Of a stretch of 55,114 bases of DNA, positions 17,454-25,857 are shown in pieces. Source of the DNA: Methanobacteriota archaeon (GTDB taxonomy: Archaea; Halobacteriota; Methanomicrobia; Methanomicrobiales; Methanospirillaceae); the NCBI GenBank assembly GCA_029547605.1, contig JAKPPB010000070.1:1-55114 (forward strand), read 5' to 3'. The notes beneath the pieces were generated by a model. That model saw nothing but the letters and a program-made list of their open reading frames with translations, searched no databases and was not told where the DNA came from. Both the position numbers and the translations under genes were made by a program. The first letter of the stretch is position 1; every line of letters begins with the position of its first letter.

Positions 17454-18226
17454 AGGAATTTGAGAACGCCCCTGGCGGGCTGGTAGCATTCATCGTTCTG
17501 AAGGAGCGATTCCACCGCCAATTTTACTTCCTTTTGCGAAAGCCCGTGCTTTGCAGCCTTCCGGGCAACTTCCTCTATTGTGATCCCCGTCTTTCCACCA
17601 TGATCCCGGATAATTTCACGCACTACTTCGGAAGGGTCGCCTGTTCCAGTAGGTGCGGGCGTGGCAACATGAACCCCCCTGAGCGCCTCCCTCACCATGA
17701 GGGCAAGACCTCTCAATACCACGGGGTCGGGGCGGAAGTCCCCGGCAACAGTGCCGGTCAGGGAATTTCCCTTCCCCTCGCGCATCGCTTCTGCGACCCT
17801 CTCGATGCGCCTGATGGTGAGATCTGCTGTGCGCAATACCCACGCATCTCTCACGTACCGGTCAACCATGCGCAATTCCCGGACGCGAACGCTACACCTT
17901 GCGGATGGTCCCGCCCCGGTGATCCTTGCCTCCCCGATGACCGTCGCAAAGCAGGGGATCTCCATCGATTCCAGGATTTGCGCAGTGACCGGATCGGAAC
18001 GGTCAATGAACAGCTCGAACGCCGAAGTCGGGTCCGCGAGACGTGCGTGCATGAAATCCCCGCTGCTCCCCTGCCGCTCGAGAAGGGCGCCGGCACAGAA
18101 GAGATTGGTGCAAGCTGCTCCCCCAGGCGTGAGGACAACCGTCTGCGGATAGGCCCCAGTCTCTGTATATGTCACCGTGGACCCATTGTATTCCCTGGCA
18201 AAAACCCTCTGCAAATTCCCGTTCAT
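17450..18226 (-). CDS. RPA-like (single OB fold plus winged helix) replication protein A-associated protein
   Basis: A 258-residue protein resembling the archaeal RPA-associated proteins (COG3390 type), single-stranded-DNA-binding partners encoded beside a phosphoesterase. The N-terminal two thirds contain an OB-like strand pattern, with CFATVIGEARITG and RCSVRVRELRMVDRYVRDAWVL. A hydrophilic linker TPAPTGTGDP follows, then a C-terminal winged helix (VVREIIRDHGG to the end) like that of RPA32, used for protein contacts. The frame opens at 18358, but the ATG at 18226 (MNGNLQRVFAREY) is the family-like start. A minus-strand TATA-like element near 18278-18290 fits it. It is the first gene of the three-gene leftward operon. 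Confidence 0.8.
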   Translation of the reverse strand: MNGNLQRVFAREYNGSTVTYTETGAYPQTVVLTPGGAACTNLFCAGALLERQGSSGDFMHARLADPTSAFELFIDRSDPVTAQILESMEIPCFATVIGEARITGAGPSARCSVRVRELRMVDRYVRDAWVLRTADLTIRRIERVAEAMREGKGNSLTGTVAGDFRPDPVVLRGLALMVREALRGVHVATPAPTGTGDPSEVVREIIRDHGGKTGITIEEVARKAAKHGLSQKEVKLAVESLLQNDECYQPARGVLKFL

Positions 18227-18437
18227 GTATTCCCTGCGGAAGTGGGCGTAGGGCGCACAGCTCCGCAAACCTGTTGAATAGTATAATGAGTCAAATGCAG
18301 ATATCCATTCTGATACCGGAACACCCGCCCCTTTCAGCGGTTGACTGGCAGGTACCACTTAAAATATTTTTCGTATCAAACCCTGCCAGAAATTATTCCC
18401 AGATTGAAAAAATAAGTCTTTTTCACGAAAATTTTAC

Positions 18438-18455
18438 CACTATATTTATATAGTG
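18438..18455 (+). promoter_or_regulatory. TATA box embedded in a 7-bp palindrome
   Basis: CACTATA-TTTA-TATAGTG is an exact inverted repeat whose centre is a good archaeal TATA box. It lies about 35-50 bases before the ATG of the 2071-residue surface protein. A dimeric regulator bound here would block TBP. Confidence 0.55.
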
Positions 18456-18489
18456 TGACTTACTCCAGATCACAGTACAAGGGTTTTTC

Positions 18490-21400
18490 ATGAGGACAGA
18501 AAGGCTAAGGTGGCTAGTCATACTTGTCCCTCTCTTCATTACAGTTGTATCCGGCACGGCCGGTTTCCCACTTGTTGACCTGCACATCGGTGATGCTGGT
18601 TTTGGAGACTCACTGCTGGATAATGCCCCCTACGGAATAGGCGGGGGAGAGAGAGGACTGGAGGAGACAGTAACGGCAATACCCCTGCACTTCATCAAGA
18701 ATGCAGGGCAGAGCGACGATGATGTCGAGTTCGTGGTCATCTCCGACGGAGGGTCCATCTTCTTCACCAGGGAAGGAATGAGGATCAAACTCGTGACATT
18801 GGTGGAGGGGACTCCCACTGCGGCACTGATAGGGTACAGGTTTGCCGGTGCTGAACCTTCCCCACGGATCGTGGGCATTGACCCCCTGGAGGGCAAAGTA
18901 CACTTCCTCGTGGGGAACGAGCCTGCAAAATGGCTCACGGGCGTATCAACCTACAGGGCTATCAGATATCATGAACTCTACGATGGAATCGACCTGCTCT
19001 ATCAGGGAACCCCTGAAGGTATAAAGAGTACATTCATTGTGGCACCCGGCGCCTCGCCACAGGATGTCACTTTTGACTATTCAGGAATAGAGGGGCTGAC
19101 GATCGGTGACGATGGATCGCTTTATGTCCATACAGCCGTTGGAGCACTTGTTGAATCCGCGCCTGTATGTTACCAGGAGATTGATGGCACAATAATCCCT
19201 GTCGATTCCTCTTACATTTTGAAGGGGAGCAACGGTGCAGGGTTTGCAGTCGGGCCCTATGATGCAAAACATCCGCTGTTCATCGACCCTGTCATGAAAT
19301 ACGGGCTCTACCTGCGGGGGATAGGGGTCGCATACGGGAGGTCTGTCGCCCTCGACGATGCAGGAAATGCATTCCTCACAGGTGAATCATTCCCTGCCCC
19401 ATACACGATGAGTCCTGGCTCACATGACATGAGTGGGGAAGGAATCGATGTGGTCGTAGCAAAGGTCAATCCTCAAGGGACTGCGCCACTCTTTGTAACT
19501 TACATCGGGGGAAAAGGTGATGATATCGGGCGAGGAATCAGCGTCGATGCGGAAGGCCACGCCTGTATCACCGGGCAGACAAATTCAACCGATTTTCCCA
19601 CGGCATCTGCAATAAAAGACACCCTGACAGGAAAGAACGACGCATTTGTCACCAAACTTTCTCCTGATGGCTCAGATCTCCTCTTCTCGACGTATCTAGG
19701 CGGAGGTGAAAATGATACAGGAAATGCAATCGCGCTTGACAGATGGGGGGATATCTATATCACGGGCAATACCCTGTCTTCTGATTTCCCGGGCATCCGG
19801 GTCCCCCACGAGACTACATACAGGGGAAGCCAGGACGCGTATATTCTCAAAATGAAGAGTGACGGATCCGACATAGACTTCTTTGAATTCATTGGCGGGC
19901 GCGGAATTGATGCAGGGAACGGGGTTGCAGTTGACCACCAGGGGAACTCTTATGTCACCGGGGATACCTACTCACTCGACTTCCCGGTAGTCAATGCGAT
20001 GCAGGGTGCCCTTGGCGGGAGCAGGCTGTCTGATGCGTTCATCACAAAGATTAGCCCTGATGGTAGTGAATTCGTCTACTCGACGTACCTTGGGGGAGGG
20101 CAGGTAGACTCTGGAAGGTCTATCGCCGTTGATGCAAAAGGCCGTGCCCACGTCACGGGAGCAACCATTCTCGGCGTCTTCCCGGTGAAAAATCCCTACC
20201 AGGGTGCAGGTGGATGTGCTGATGCATTCTACAGCAGGCTCTCTCCCGACGGCAGAACGCTTGAATACTCGACCTATATCGGGGGAGTCAACAACGACGA
20301 GGGCATGGGTGTCGCTGTCGACGACTGTGGGGTCGCATACGTAACAGGGTTCACGTTCTCCCCGGACCTCCCGTTGATCAACCCCTACCAGCGTTTCTTC
20401 GGCGGTGGTGCCCCCTACAATGTCGAATTGTCCGATGCATTTGTGGTAAAATTCGTCCCCTGGGACACGACTCCTGATTACGTGACGTTCCTCGGAGGAA
20501 ACGGGAACGATGTGGGTCGCGGGATTGCAATCAATCGTAAGGACTGCACCGACTGCGCCGACAATCGGACCTGCGTTTCCATTACGGGGTTCACAGACTC
20601 CACCAACTTCCCTTCGAGTAGCCCTTACCCCATCGCATTCGAGCCAAAGGGCAGTGGCGGTTTTCTCTTTACCCTGTGTGACGATTCTGAATCACCTGCA
20701 ATGCCGGTCGCGGACTTCTCCGCCGAACCCACTTCCGGATGCCCCGCCCCACTCCTCGTCCAGTTCACCGACCTCTCGACCGGTATCCCCACCTCCTGGA
20801 ACTGGTCTTTTGGTGATGGAGCCTTCTCCTCCCAGCAGCACCCCAACCATACCTACACCGCGCCCGGGACCTACAACGTCACCCTCACTGTCACCAATGT
20901 ATGCGGGTCTGATTCTCTCACGAAATATGAGTACATCTCGATATGCCCGATTTATCCCCCGGTGGCAGACTTCTTCGCTGAACCCACTTCCGGGTGCCCC
21001 GCTCCACTCCTCGTCCAGTTCACCGACACCTCCCTCAACAACCCAACCTCGTGGAACTGGTCCTTTGGTGATGGAGCCTTCTCCTCCCAGCAGCACCCCA
21101 ACCACACCTACACCGCGCCCGGGACCTACAACGTCACCCTCACCGTGACCAACGACGCAGGTTCAGACTCCCTCACGAAGTCGGAGTACATTTATGTCTG
21201 CCCATTCGTTCCCCCCATCGCCAGTTTCACTTATCTCTCAGAGTGCCCTGACTCCAAATTCGTCCGGTTCACCGATACTTCACTCAACAACCCAACCTCG
21301 TGGAACTGGTCTTTCGGTGACGGGACGTTCTCTTCCCAGCAGCACCCCAACCACACCTACGCCGAGATTGGGGGATACAATGTCACTCTCACCGTGACTA

Positions 21401-24400
21401 ACGACGCAGGTTCAGACTCCACGTCCCAGATCATCTGCATCGTTCCCTGCACTGAACCACCTATCGCCAGTTTCACCTACCTCTCAGAGTGCCCTGACTC
21501 CAAATTCGTCCGGTTCACCGATACTTCACTCAACAACCCAACCTCCTGGAACTGGTCTTTCGGTGACGGGACGACCTCCCCCCTCCAGAGTCCCAGCCAC
21601 AATTACGCAGCGATTGGCAGTTATAACGTCACCCTCACCGTCACAAACGACGCAGGTTCCAACTCCACCTCCCTGATCATCTTTATCCCAGATTGCCCGG
21701 TGCCGGTCGACCCCCCCGAAGCTGATTTCACCTACGTCTCGGAATGCCCTGATTCCAAATTCGTCCGGTTCACCGACACCTCACTCAATAACCCGGGGAC
21801 CTGGTTCTGGACCTTTGGCGATGGAGCAACTTCCGACAAGCAGAACCCGACCCACACATACTCTGCAACAGGCACCTACAACGTCACCCTTGCGGTCTCC
21901 AATTCCGGAGGGTCCGATTCCATCACGAAGAGCGTGTATGTGCCCCATTGTCCTGGCCCCATAGATCCTCCTGTAGCCAACTTCACGTTCTGCAGTAACC
22001 CGACCGATCGGCTCACCGTATACTTCACCGATACCTCTCTCAACAACCCCACTTCTTGGAACTGGTCTTTCGGTGACGGGACGTTCTCTTCTCAGCAGCA
22101 CCCCAGTCACACATTCCCTGCAGTCAGCGGCTACGAAGTCACCCTTACCGTCACAAACGAAGGGGGATCAGATTCCATCTCCAAGATTTTGTGCATCGTC
22201 TGCGTACCCCCGTGCCCTGAACCACCGGTCGCGGATTTCACCTACATCTCGGAATGCCCTGACTCCCAGTTCGTCCGGTTCACCGATACCTCTACCGGTA
22301 ACCCCTCTGCATGGTTCTGGCAATTCGGCGATGGGGCAACTTCCACTCTCCAGAACCCCAACCACACCTACGCCGGGATTGGGGGATATAATGTCACCCT
22401 GACAGTCTCAAACAAGGGAGGTTCTGACTCGATCTCCAAGATCATCTGCATCCCCGAGTGCCCGCCACCGAATCCTCCCATTGCGTGTTTCACTGCAAGT
22501 CCCCGCACGGGAAATGCCCCGATAGAAGTGGAATTCTGCGACTGCTCTGAAACTGATATCCTCACGTGGCAGTGGAACTTCGGCGACGGCGGCACGTCGA
22601 ACCTGCAGAACCCGCGGCACATCTACCAGGAGTACGGGTCGTATACTGTGAGCCTGCATGTGACCAATGCAAGCGGGCATGACACCGAGACGAAGGTTGA
22701 CTACATTCGCGTGTCCTCACCGCTTCCGGGACCCCCATCGGCCTATTTTGTGGCCAACCAGACAACAGGGATGGTGCCTCTCGCGGTTGCGTTCACTGAC
22801 GGCTCCACGGGATCCCCCGAGACATGGTCCTGGAATTTCGGTGACGGCGGCACGTCGAACCTGCGAAACCCCGTCCATGTGTATACGCTGCCTGGTTGGT
22901 ATACCGTCAGCCTCACGGTCGGGAATGCATATGGTTCATCGACTTACACAAGACCTGAATTCATCACGGCTCTTGGCAGCATTGGAGGTGACAGGGGTTA
23001 CTTCCTTGTCCATTCGAACGTGGATGGTGCCGCGGTCTCGTTCAACGATGACCACAAGGGCCTGATCGATGGGGGGACTCTCCTCGTGATGGTCTACCTG
23101 ACCGGGACCCCGTATACCCACTTTACGGTCGAGAAAGACGGCTATTACCCCCTGACCCAGCCGATCACCGCATACCCTGCGAAGGACCAGACACTCCACC
23201 TGTATGCGAACCTCACGCCCATCCCGAACGAGTTCACAATCACTGCGACTGCCGGTCCACACGGCGCAATCATCCCGAACGGCACATTCACCGTCCCGGC
23301 AGGTTCCACCCAGGACTTCGACATCATTCCCAGCCCCGGGTTCAAGGTACAGAACCTCTTCCTTGACGGCCACGCGCTCGGGCCAATGACGTGGTTGCGG
23401 CTTTCAGATATCCAGAGCAATCACGTGGTTGAAGCGTCCTTTGTCGAGAACGAGACGGTATTGTACGTGATCAATGCAACTGCCGGTCCAAATGGCCAGA
23501 TAGTCCCGGCTGGCCTTGTGCACGTTCCCTCCGGTGAATCTGCACACTTCGCGATAATCCCCTCCGCTGGCTGCGCTATCGCCGATGTCCTGGTCAATGG
23601 GGTCTCCGTAGGCCCGGTATCGAATTACACTTTCGAGGACGTGACATCGGACGGGAGCATTCACGCAACATTCAGCGTAACGAGCCACAGGATCACCGCG
23701 GGAGCAGGGCCCCACGGGTCCATATCTCCGTCGGGCCAGGTCCTCGTTGCACCGGGAGGCAACGCCCTGTTCTCGATCACCCCCGACCAGGGATACAGGA
23801 TTGCCGATGTGCAGGTCGATAATGTCTCCGCAGGAACCCCTTCATCCTACCAGTTCGTGAACGTGATGGAGGACCACTCGATCTTTGCCGAGTTTACAAA
23901 GGTCAACTTCACCATCACTGCGCTACCCACAGAGAATGGGACCATCATCCCCTCCGGGACACGCGAAGTGCCTTACATGGAGAGCCTGTCGTTTGAGGTC
24001 GTTCCTGACACCGGTTTCTTCACCGCCCAGCTCCTCATTGACGGGGGGAGCGTTACCCCGGTGCCGGTCTACACATTTGCAAATGTCGCCTCGAACCACA
24101 CCATCTCGGCAGTATTCCTGCCTGAAGGGTCGCTCACCTTCTACATCCAGGCAACTGCGTCTTCAGGCGGGAATATCCTGCCTTCCGGGAACGTGAGCGT
24201 CCCCGGGGGGAACGATATCACCTTCACCATGCACCCCGATTCCGGATATGCGGTCCAGAACGTGATGGTGGATGGTGACAGCAAGGGCGGGCTCCTTGAA
24301 TACACCTTCTTGGATGTCGCGATGAACCATACGATCAGCGTGACCTTCACCCCCTCAGGCGGCGGGGGAGGTGGCGGTGGGGGAGGCGGCGGCGGGGGGT

Positions 24401-24705
24401 ATATCGTGACCACGACGACGCAGCCCACCACGGTGCCCACCACCCCTGTTCCCGGGACAGAGGGGTACGAGAGCGGCCCTGGCGGTGAGACGATCACGCC
24501 TACCCCAACCGCGACTCCGGAGGTGACCGGCGTCGAGACCGTAATCACCACGATTCCCACCACGATTCCCCCTGCCGAGCCCTTCTGGACTCATTTCCCC
24601 CTCTACTGGCTGATACCTCTGATAATCATCATCCTCATACTGGCGGCCGCCGGATACTATTACTGGAAGAAGAAAAAGCAGCAGGAAGTCCTGTTCGAAG
24701 AATAA
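18490..24705 (+). CDS. Giant cell-surface protein: SBBP propeller, nine PKD, PEGA-like, five InlB-type repeats
   Basis: A 2071-residue exported protein. A signal peptide (about residues 1-26) is followed by an N-terminal domain (FIKNAGQSDDDVEFVV to about residue 270) usually found before SBBP repeats. Seven SBBP propeller blades (about 275-735, pattern VD..G..YVTG.T...FP) come next, then nine PKD domains (about 738-1497, each with W.WSFGDG), a PEGA-like segment, and five repeats of the type ITATAGPHGxIxPxG (about 1580-1955). The C-terminus has a run of 14 Gly (1957-1970), a Thr/Pro stalk, one membrane helix (about 2037-2057) and a KKKK tail. It is probably a cell-surface adhesin or structural protein anchored in the membrane. 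Many Asn-X-Ser/Thr sites suggest glycosylation. Neighbouring PKD units are nearly identical at DNA level. Confidence 0.9.
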   Translation: MRTERLRWLVILVPLFITVVSGTAGFPLVDLHIGDAGFGDSLLDNAPYGIGGGERGLEETVTAIPLHFIKNAGQSDDDVEFVVISDGGSIFFTREGMRIKLVTLVEGTPTAALIGYRFAGAEPSPRIVGIDPLEGKVHFLVGNEPAKWLTGVSTYRAIRYHELYDGIDLLYQGTPEGIKSTFIVAPGASPQDVTFDYSGIEGLTIGDDGSLYVHTAVGALVESAPVCYQEIDGTIIPVDSSYILKGSNGAGFAVGPYDAKHPLFIDPVMKYGLYLRGIGVAYGRSVALDDAGNAFLTGESFPAPYTMSPGSHDMSGEGIDVVVAKVNPQGTAPLFVTYIGGKGDDIGRGISVDAEGHACITGQTNSTDFPTASAIKDTLTGKNDAFVTKLSPDGSDLLFSTYLGGGENDTGNAIALDRWGDIYITGNTLSSDFPGIRVPHETTYRGSQDAYILKMKSDGSDIDFFEFIGGRGIDAGNGVAVDHQGNSYVTGDTYSLDFPVVNAMQGALGGSRLSDAFITKISPDGSEFVYSTYLGGGQVDSGRSIAVDAKGRAHVTGATILGVFPVKNPYQGAGGCADAFYSRLSPDGRTLEYSTYIGGVNNDEGMGVAVDDCGVAYVTGFTFSPDLPLINPYQRFFGGGAPYNVELSDAFVVKFVPWDTTPDYVTFLGGNGNDVGRGIAINRKDCTDCADNRTCVSITGFTDSTNFPSSSPYPIAFEPKGSGGFLFTLCDDSESPAMPVADFSAEPTSGCPAPLLVQFTDLSTGIPTSWNWSFGDGAFSSQQHPNHTYTAPGTYNVTLTVTNVCGSDSLTKYEYISICPIYPPVADFFAEPTSGCPAPLLVQFTDTSLNNPTSWNWSFGDGAFSSQQHPNHTYTAPGTYNVTLTVTNDAGSDSLTKSEYIYVCPFVPPIASFTYLSECPDSKFVRFTDTSLNNPTSWNWSFGDGTFSSQQHPNHTYAEIGGYNVTLTVTNDAGSDSTSQIICIVPCTEPPIASFTYLSECPDSKFVRFTDTSLNNPTSWNWSFGDGTTSPLQSPSHNYAAIGSYNVTLTVTNDAGSNSTSLIIFIPDCPVPVDPPEADFTYVSECPDSKFVRFTDTSLNNPGTWFWTFGDGATSDKQNPTHTYSATGTYNVTLAVSNSGGSDSITKSVYVPHCPGPIDPPVANFTFCSNPTDRLTVYFTDTSLNNPTSWNWSFGDGTFSSQQHPSHTFPAVSGYEVTLTVTNEGGSDSISKILCIVCVPPCPEPPVADFTYISECPDSQFVRFTDTSTGNPSAWFWQFGDGATSTLQNPNHTYAGIGGYNVTLTVSNKGGSDSISKIICIPECPPPNPPIACFTASPRTGNAPIEVEFCDCSETDILTWQWNFGDGGTSNLQNPRHIYQEYGSYTVSLHVTNASGHDTETKVDYIRVSSPLPGPPSAYFVANQTTGMVPLAVAFTDGSTGSPETWSWNFGDGGTSNLRNPVHVYTLPGWYTVSLTVGNAYGSSTYTRPEFITALGSIGGDRGYFLVHSNVDGAAVSFNDDHKGLIDGGTLLVMVYLTGTPYTHFTVEKDGYYPLTQPITAYPAKDQTLHLYANLTPIPNEFTITATAGPHGAIIPNGTFTVPAGSTQDFDIIPSPGFKVQNLFLDGHALGPMTWLRLSDIQSNHVVEASFVENETVLYVINATAGPNGQIVPAGLVHVPSGESAHFAIIPSAGCAIADVLVNGVSVGPVSNYTFEDVTSDGSIHATFSVTSHRITAGAGPHGSISPSGQVLVAPGGNALFSITPDQGYRIADVQVDNVSAGTPSSYQFVNVMEDHSIFAEFTKVNFTITALPTENGTIIPSGTREVPYMESLSFEVVPDTGFFTAQLLIDGGSVTPVPVYTFANVASNHTISAVFLPEGSLTFYIQATASSGGNILPSGNVSVPGGNDITFTMHPDSGYAVQNVMVDGDSKGGLLEYTFLDVAMNHTISVTFTPSGGGGGGGGGGGGGGYIVTTTTQPTTVPTTPVPGTEGYESGPGGETITPTPTATPEVTGVETVITTIPTTIPPAEPFWTHFPLYWLIPLIIIILILAAAGYYYWKKKKQQEVLFEE
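20701..22480 (+). repeat. Tandem PKD-encoding DNA repeats
   Basis: PKD modules repeat about every 82-85 codons with long near-identical DNA stretches. For example, 21220-21300 matches 21466-21546 except for two silent differences in the first 20 bases, offset exactly 246 bases. The block around 20751-20895 recurs at 21006-21150, offset 255 bases. Silent differences are few, implying recent duplication or gene conversion inside the gene. Confidence 0.85.
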
Positions 24706-24717
24706 GAACTCCATCAC

Positions 24718-24724
24718 TTTTTTT
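24718..24724 (+). terminator. Oligo-T terminator after the giant surface protein
   Basis: Seven T start 13 bases after the stop codon of the 2071-residue gene, before the rfcS promoter region. Confidence 0.5.
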
Positions 24725-24744
24725 CGCATCTCGCTGCAGGCTCC

Positions 24745-24789
24745 CCCCCTCCCCCGGAGGGGGTCGTTGAGCTCCGGATAAATGGAGCT
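24745..24789. other. Two consecutive hairpins upstream of rfcS
   Basis: CCCCCTCC-CCC-GGAGGGGG (24745-24763) is a perfect 8-bp stem with a 3-base loop. Six bases on, AGCTCC...GGAGCT (24770-24789) forms a 6-bp stem with an 8-base loop. They lie between the oligo-T terminator and the rfcS start and could be a leader structure, a regulatory site or a small RNA. Confidence 0.4.
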
Positions 24790-24888
24790 GCCTCGCTCTC
24801 TATCCACCAATCACAACACATTTCTCCTCCTGCTCCCGATATAGTGGAGAACAGAACTGCGGTCTTCACACCCGGGAGACAGAGCACA

Positions 24889-25857
24889 ATGGAAGACACC
24901 ACGATGATCTGGATAGAGAAGTACCGGCCGGTTACGCTTGCTGATATCGTGGGCCAGGACGATATTGTGGAGCGCCTGCAGAGTTACGTGAAGACCGGGA
25001 ACCTCCCTCACCTCCTCTTCACGGGGAGCGCAGGAGTCGGAAAGACCACCGCTGCTGTCGCCCTTGCCCGGGAGTTCTTCGGCGAGTCCTGGAACCTGAA
25101 CTTCAGGGAGCTCAATGCGTCCGATGAGCGAGGAATAGATGTGGTGCGAAACCAGATCAAGCAGTTTGCCCGGACTTCTCCGCTGGGGGGCGCCACGTTC
25201 AAGATACTCTTTTTGGACGAGGCCGATGCCCTTACTCCCGACGCCCAGGCGGCGCTTCGGCGGACCATGGAGAGTTACGCCACTACCTGCCGGTTCATCC
25301 TCTCCTGCAACTACTCGTCGAAGATCATCGATCCCATTCAGAGCCGCTGTGCAATCTACAGGTTCAGGAGCCTCTCCGCCGAGGCCATTACAAAGGAGAT
25401 ACTGAGGATCGCGGAGAACGAGAAGATCAGCATCACTGGGCCGGCTATCCAGGCGATTGTCTATATCGCACAGGGAGATATGCGCAAAGCCATCAATGCT
25501 CTCCAGGGTGCTGCAATCCTCGCCCAGGAGATCGACGCGGGAATGGTCTACGCCATCACTGCAACGGCCCGTCCCGACGAGATAGAGGATCTTTTATCCA
25601 CCTCCCTCTCCGGGGACTTCGAGGGGGCGGAAGCCATCCTCCACCACCTTCTGCAGGATCGCGGTATTGCGCCAAACGAGCTGATCAACCAGTGCTACAG
25701 GACGATAGTAAGGCGCGAGATGGATCCCAACCTCAGGGTCGCCCTCATTGACCAGCTGGGGACAACGGACTTCCGCCTCTCAGAGGGGGCCAGCACCGAG
25801 ATCCAGATGGAAGCCATGATCGCACAGTTTGTGCTCCAGGCAAGGAAGCATGGCTAA
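24889..25857 (+). CDS. rfcS: Replication factor C small subunit (clamp loader)
   Basis: A 322-residue AAA+ clamp-loader subunit that helps load PCNA onto primed DNA. All motifs are intact: the RFC box WIEKYRP, Walker [12 protein letters not shown], Walker [11 protein letters not shown], sensor 1 [11 protein letters not shown], and the arginine finger in [11 protein letters not shown]-terminal collar domain follows. The ATG at 24889 ([14 protein letters not shown]) is preferred over 24844 because it gives the usual length and has GGGAG upstream; 24904 is possible. The stop overlaps the mcm start by eight bases, so the two replication proteins are likely translationally coupled. A second, degenerate paralogue lies at 34681. 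Confidence 0.95.
   Translation: MEDTTMIWIEKYRPVTLADIVGQDDIVERLQSYVKTGNLPHLLFTGSAGVGKTTAAVALAREFFGESWNLNFRELNASDERGIDVVRNQIKQFARTSPLGGATFKILFLDEADALTPDAQAALRRTMESYATTCRFILSCNYSSKIIDPIQSRCAIYRFRSLSAEAITKEILRIAENEKISITGPAIQAIVYIAQGDMRKAINALQGAAILAQEIDAGMVYAITATARPDEIEDLLSTSLSGDFEGAEAILHHLLQDRGIAPNELINQCYRTIVRREMDPNLRVALIDQLGTTDFRLSEGASTEIQMEAMIAQFVLQARKHG

Noticed and set aside
20701-22480. Mobile or satellite repeat array
   Set aside because: The repeats are in-frame PKD domain modules of 82-85 codons within one gene; no transposase or terminal repeats.
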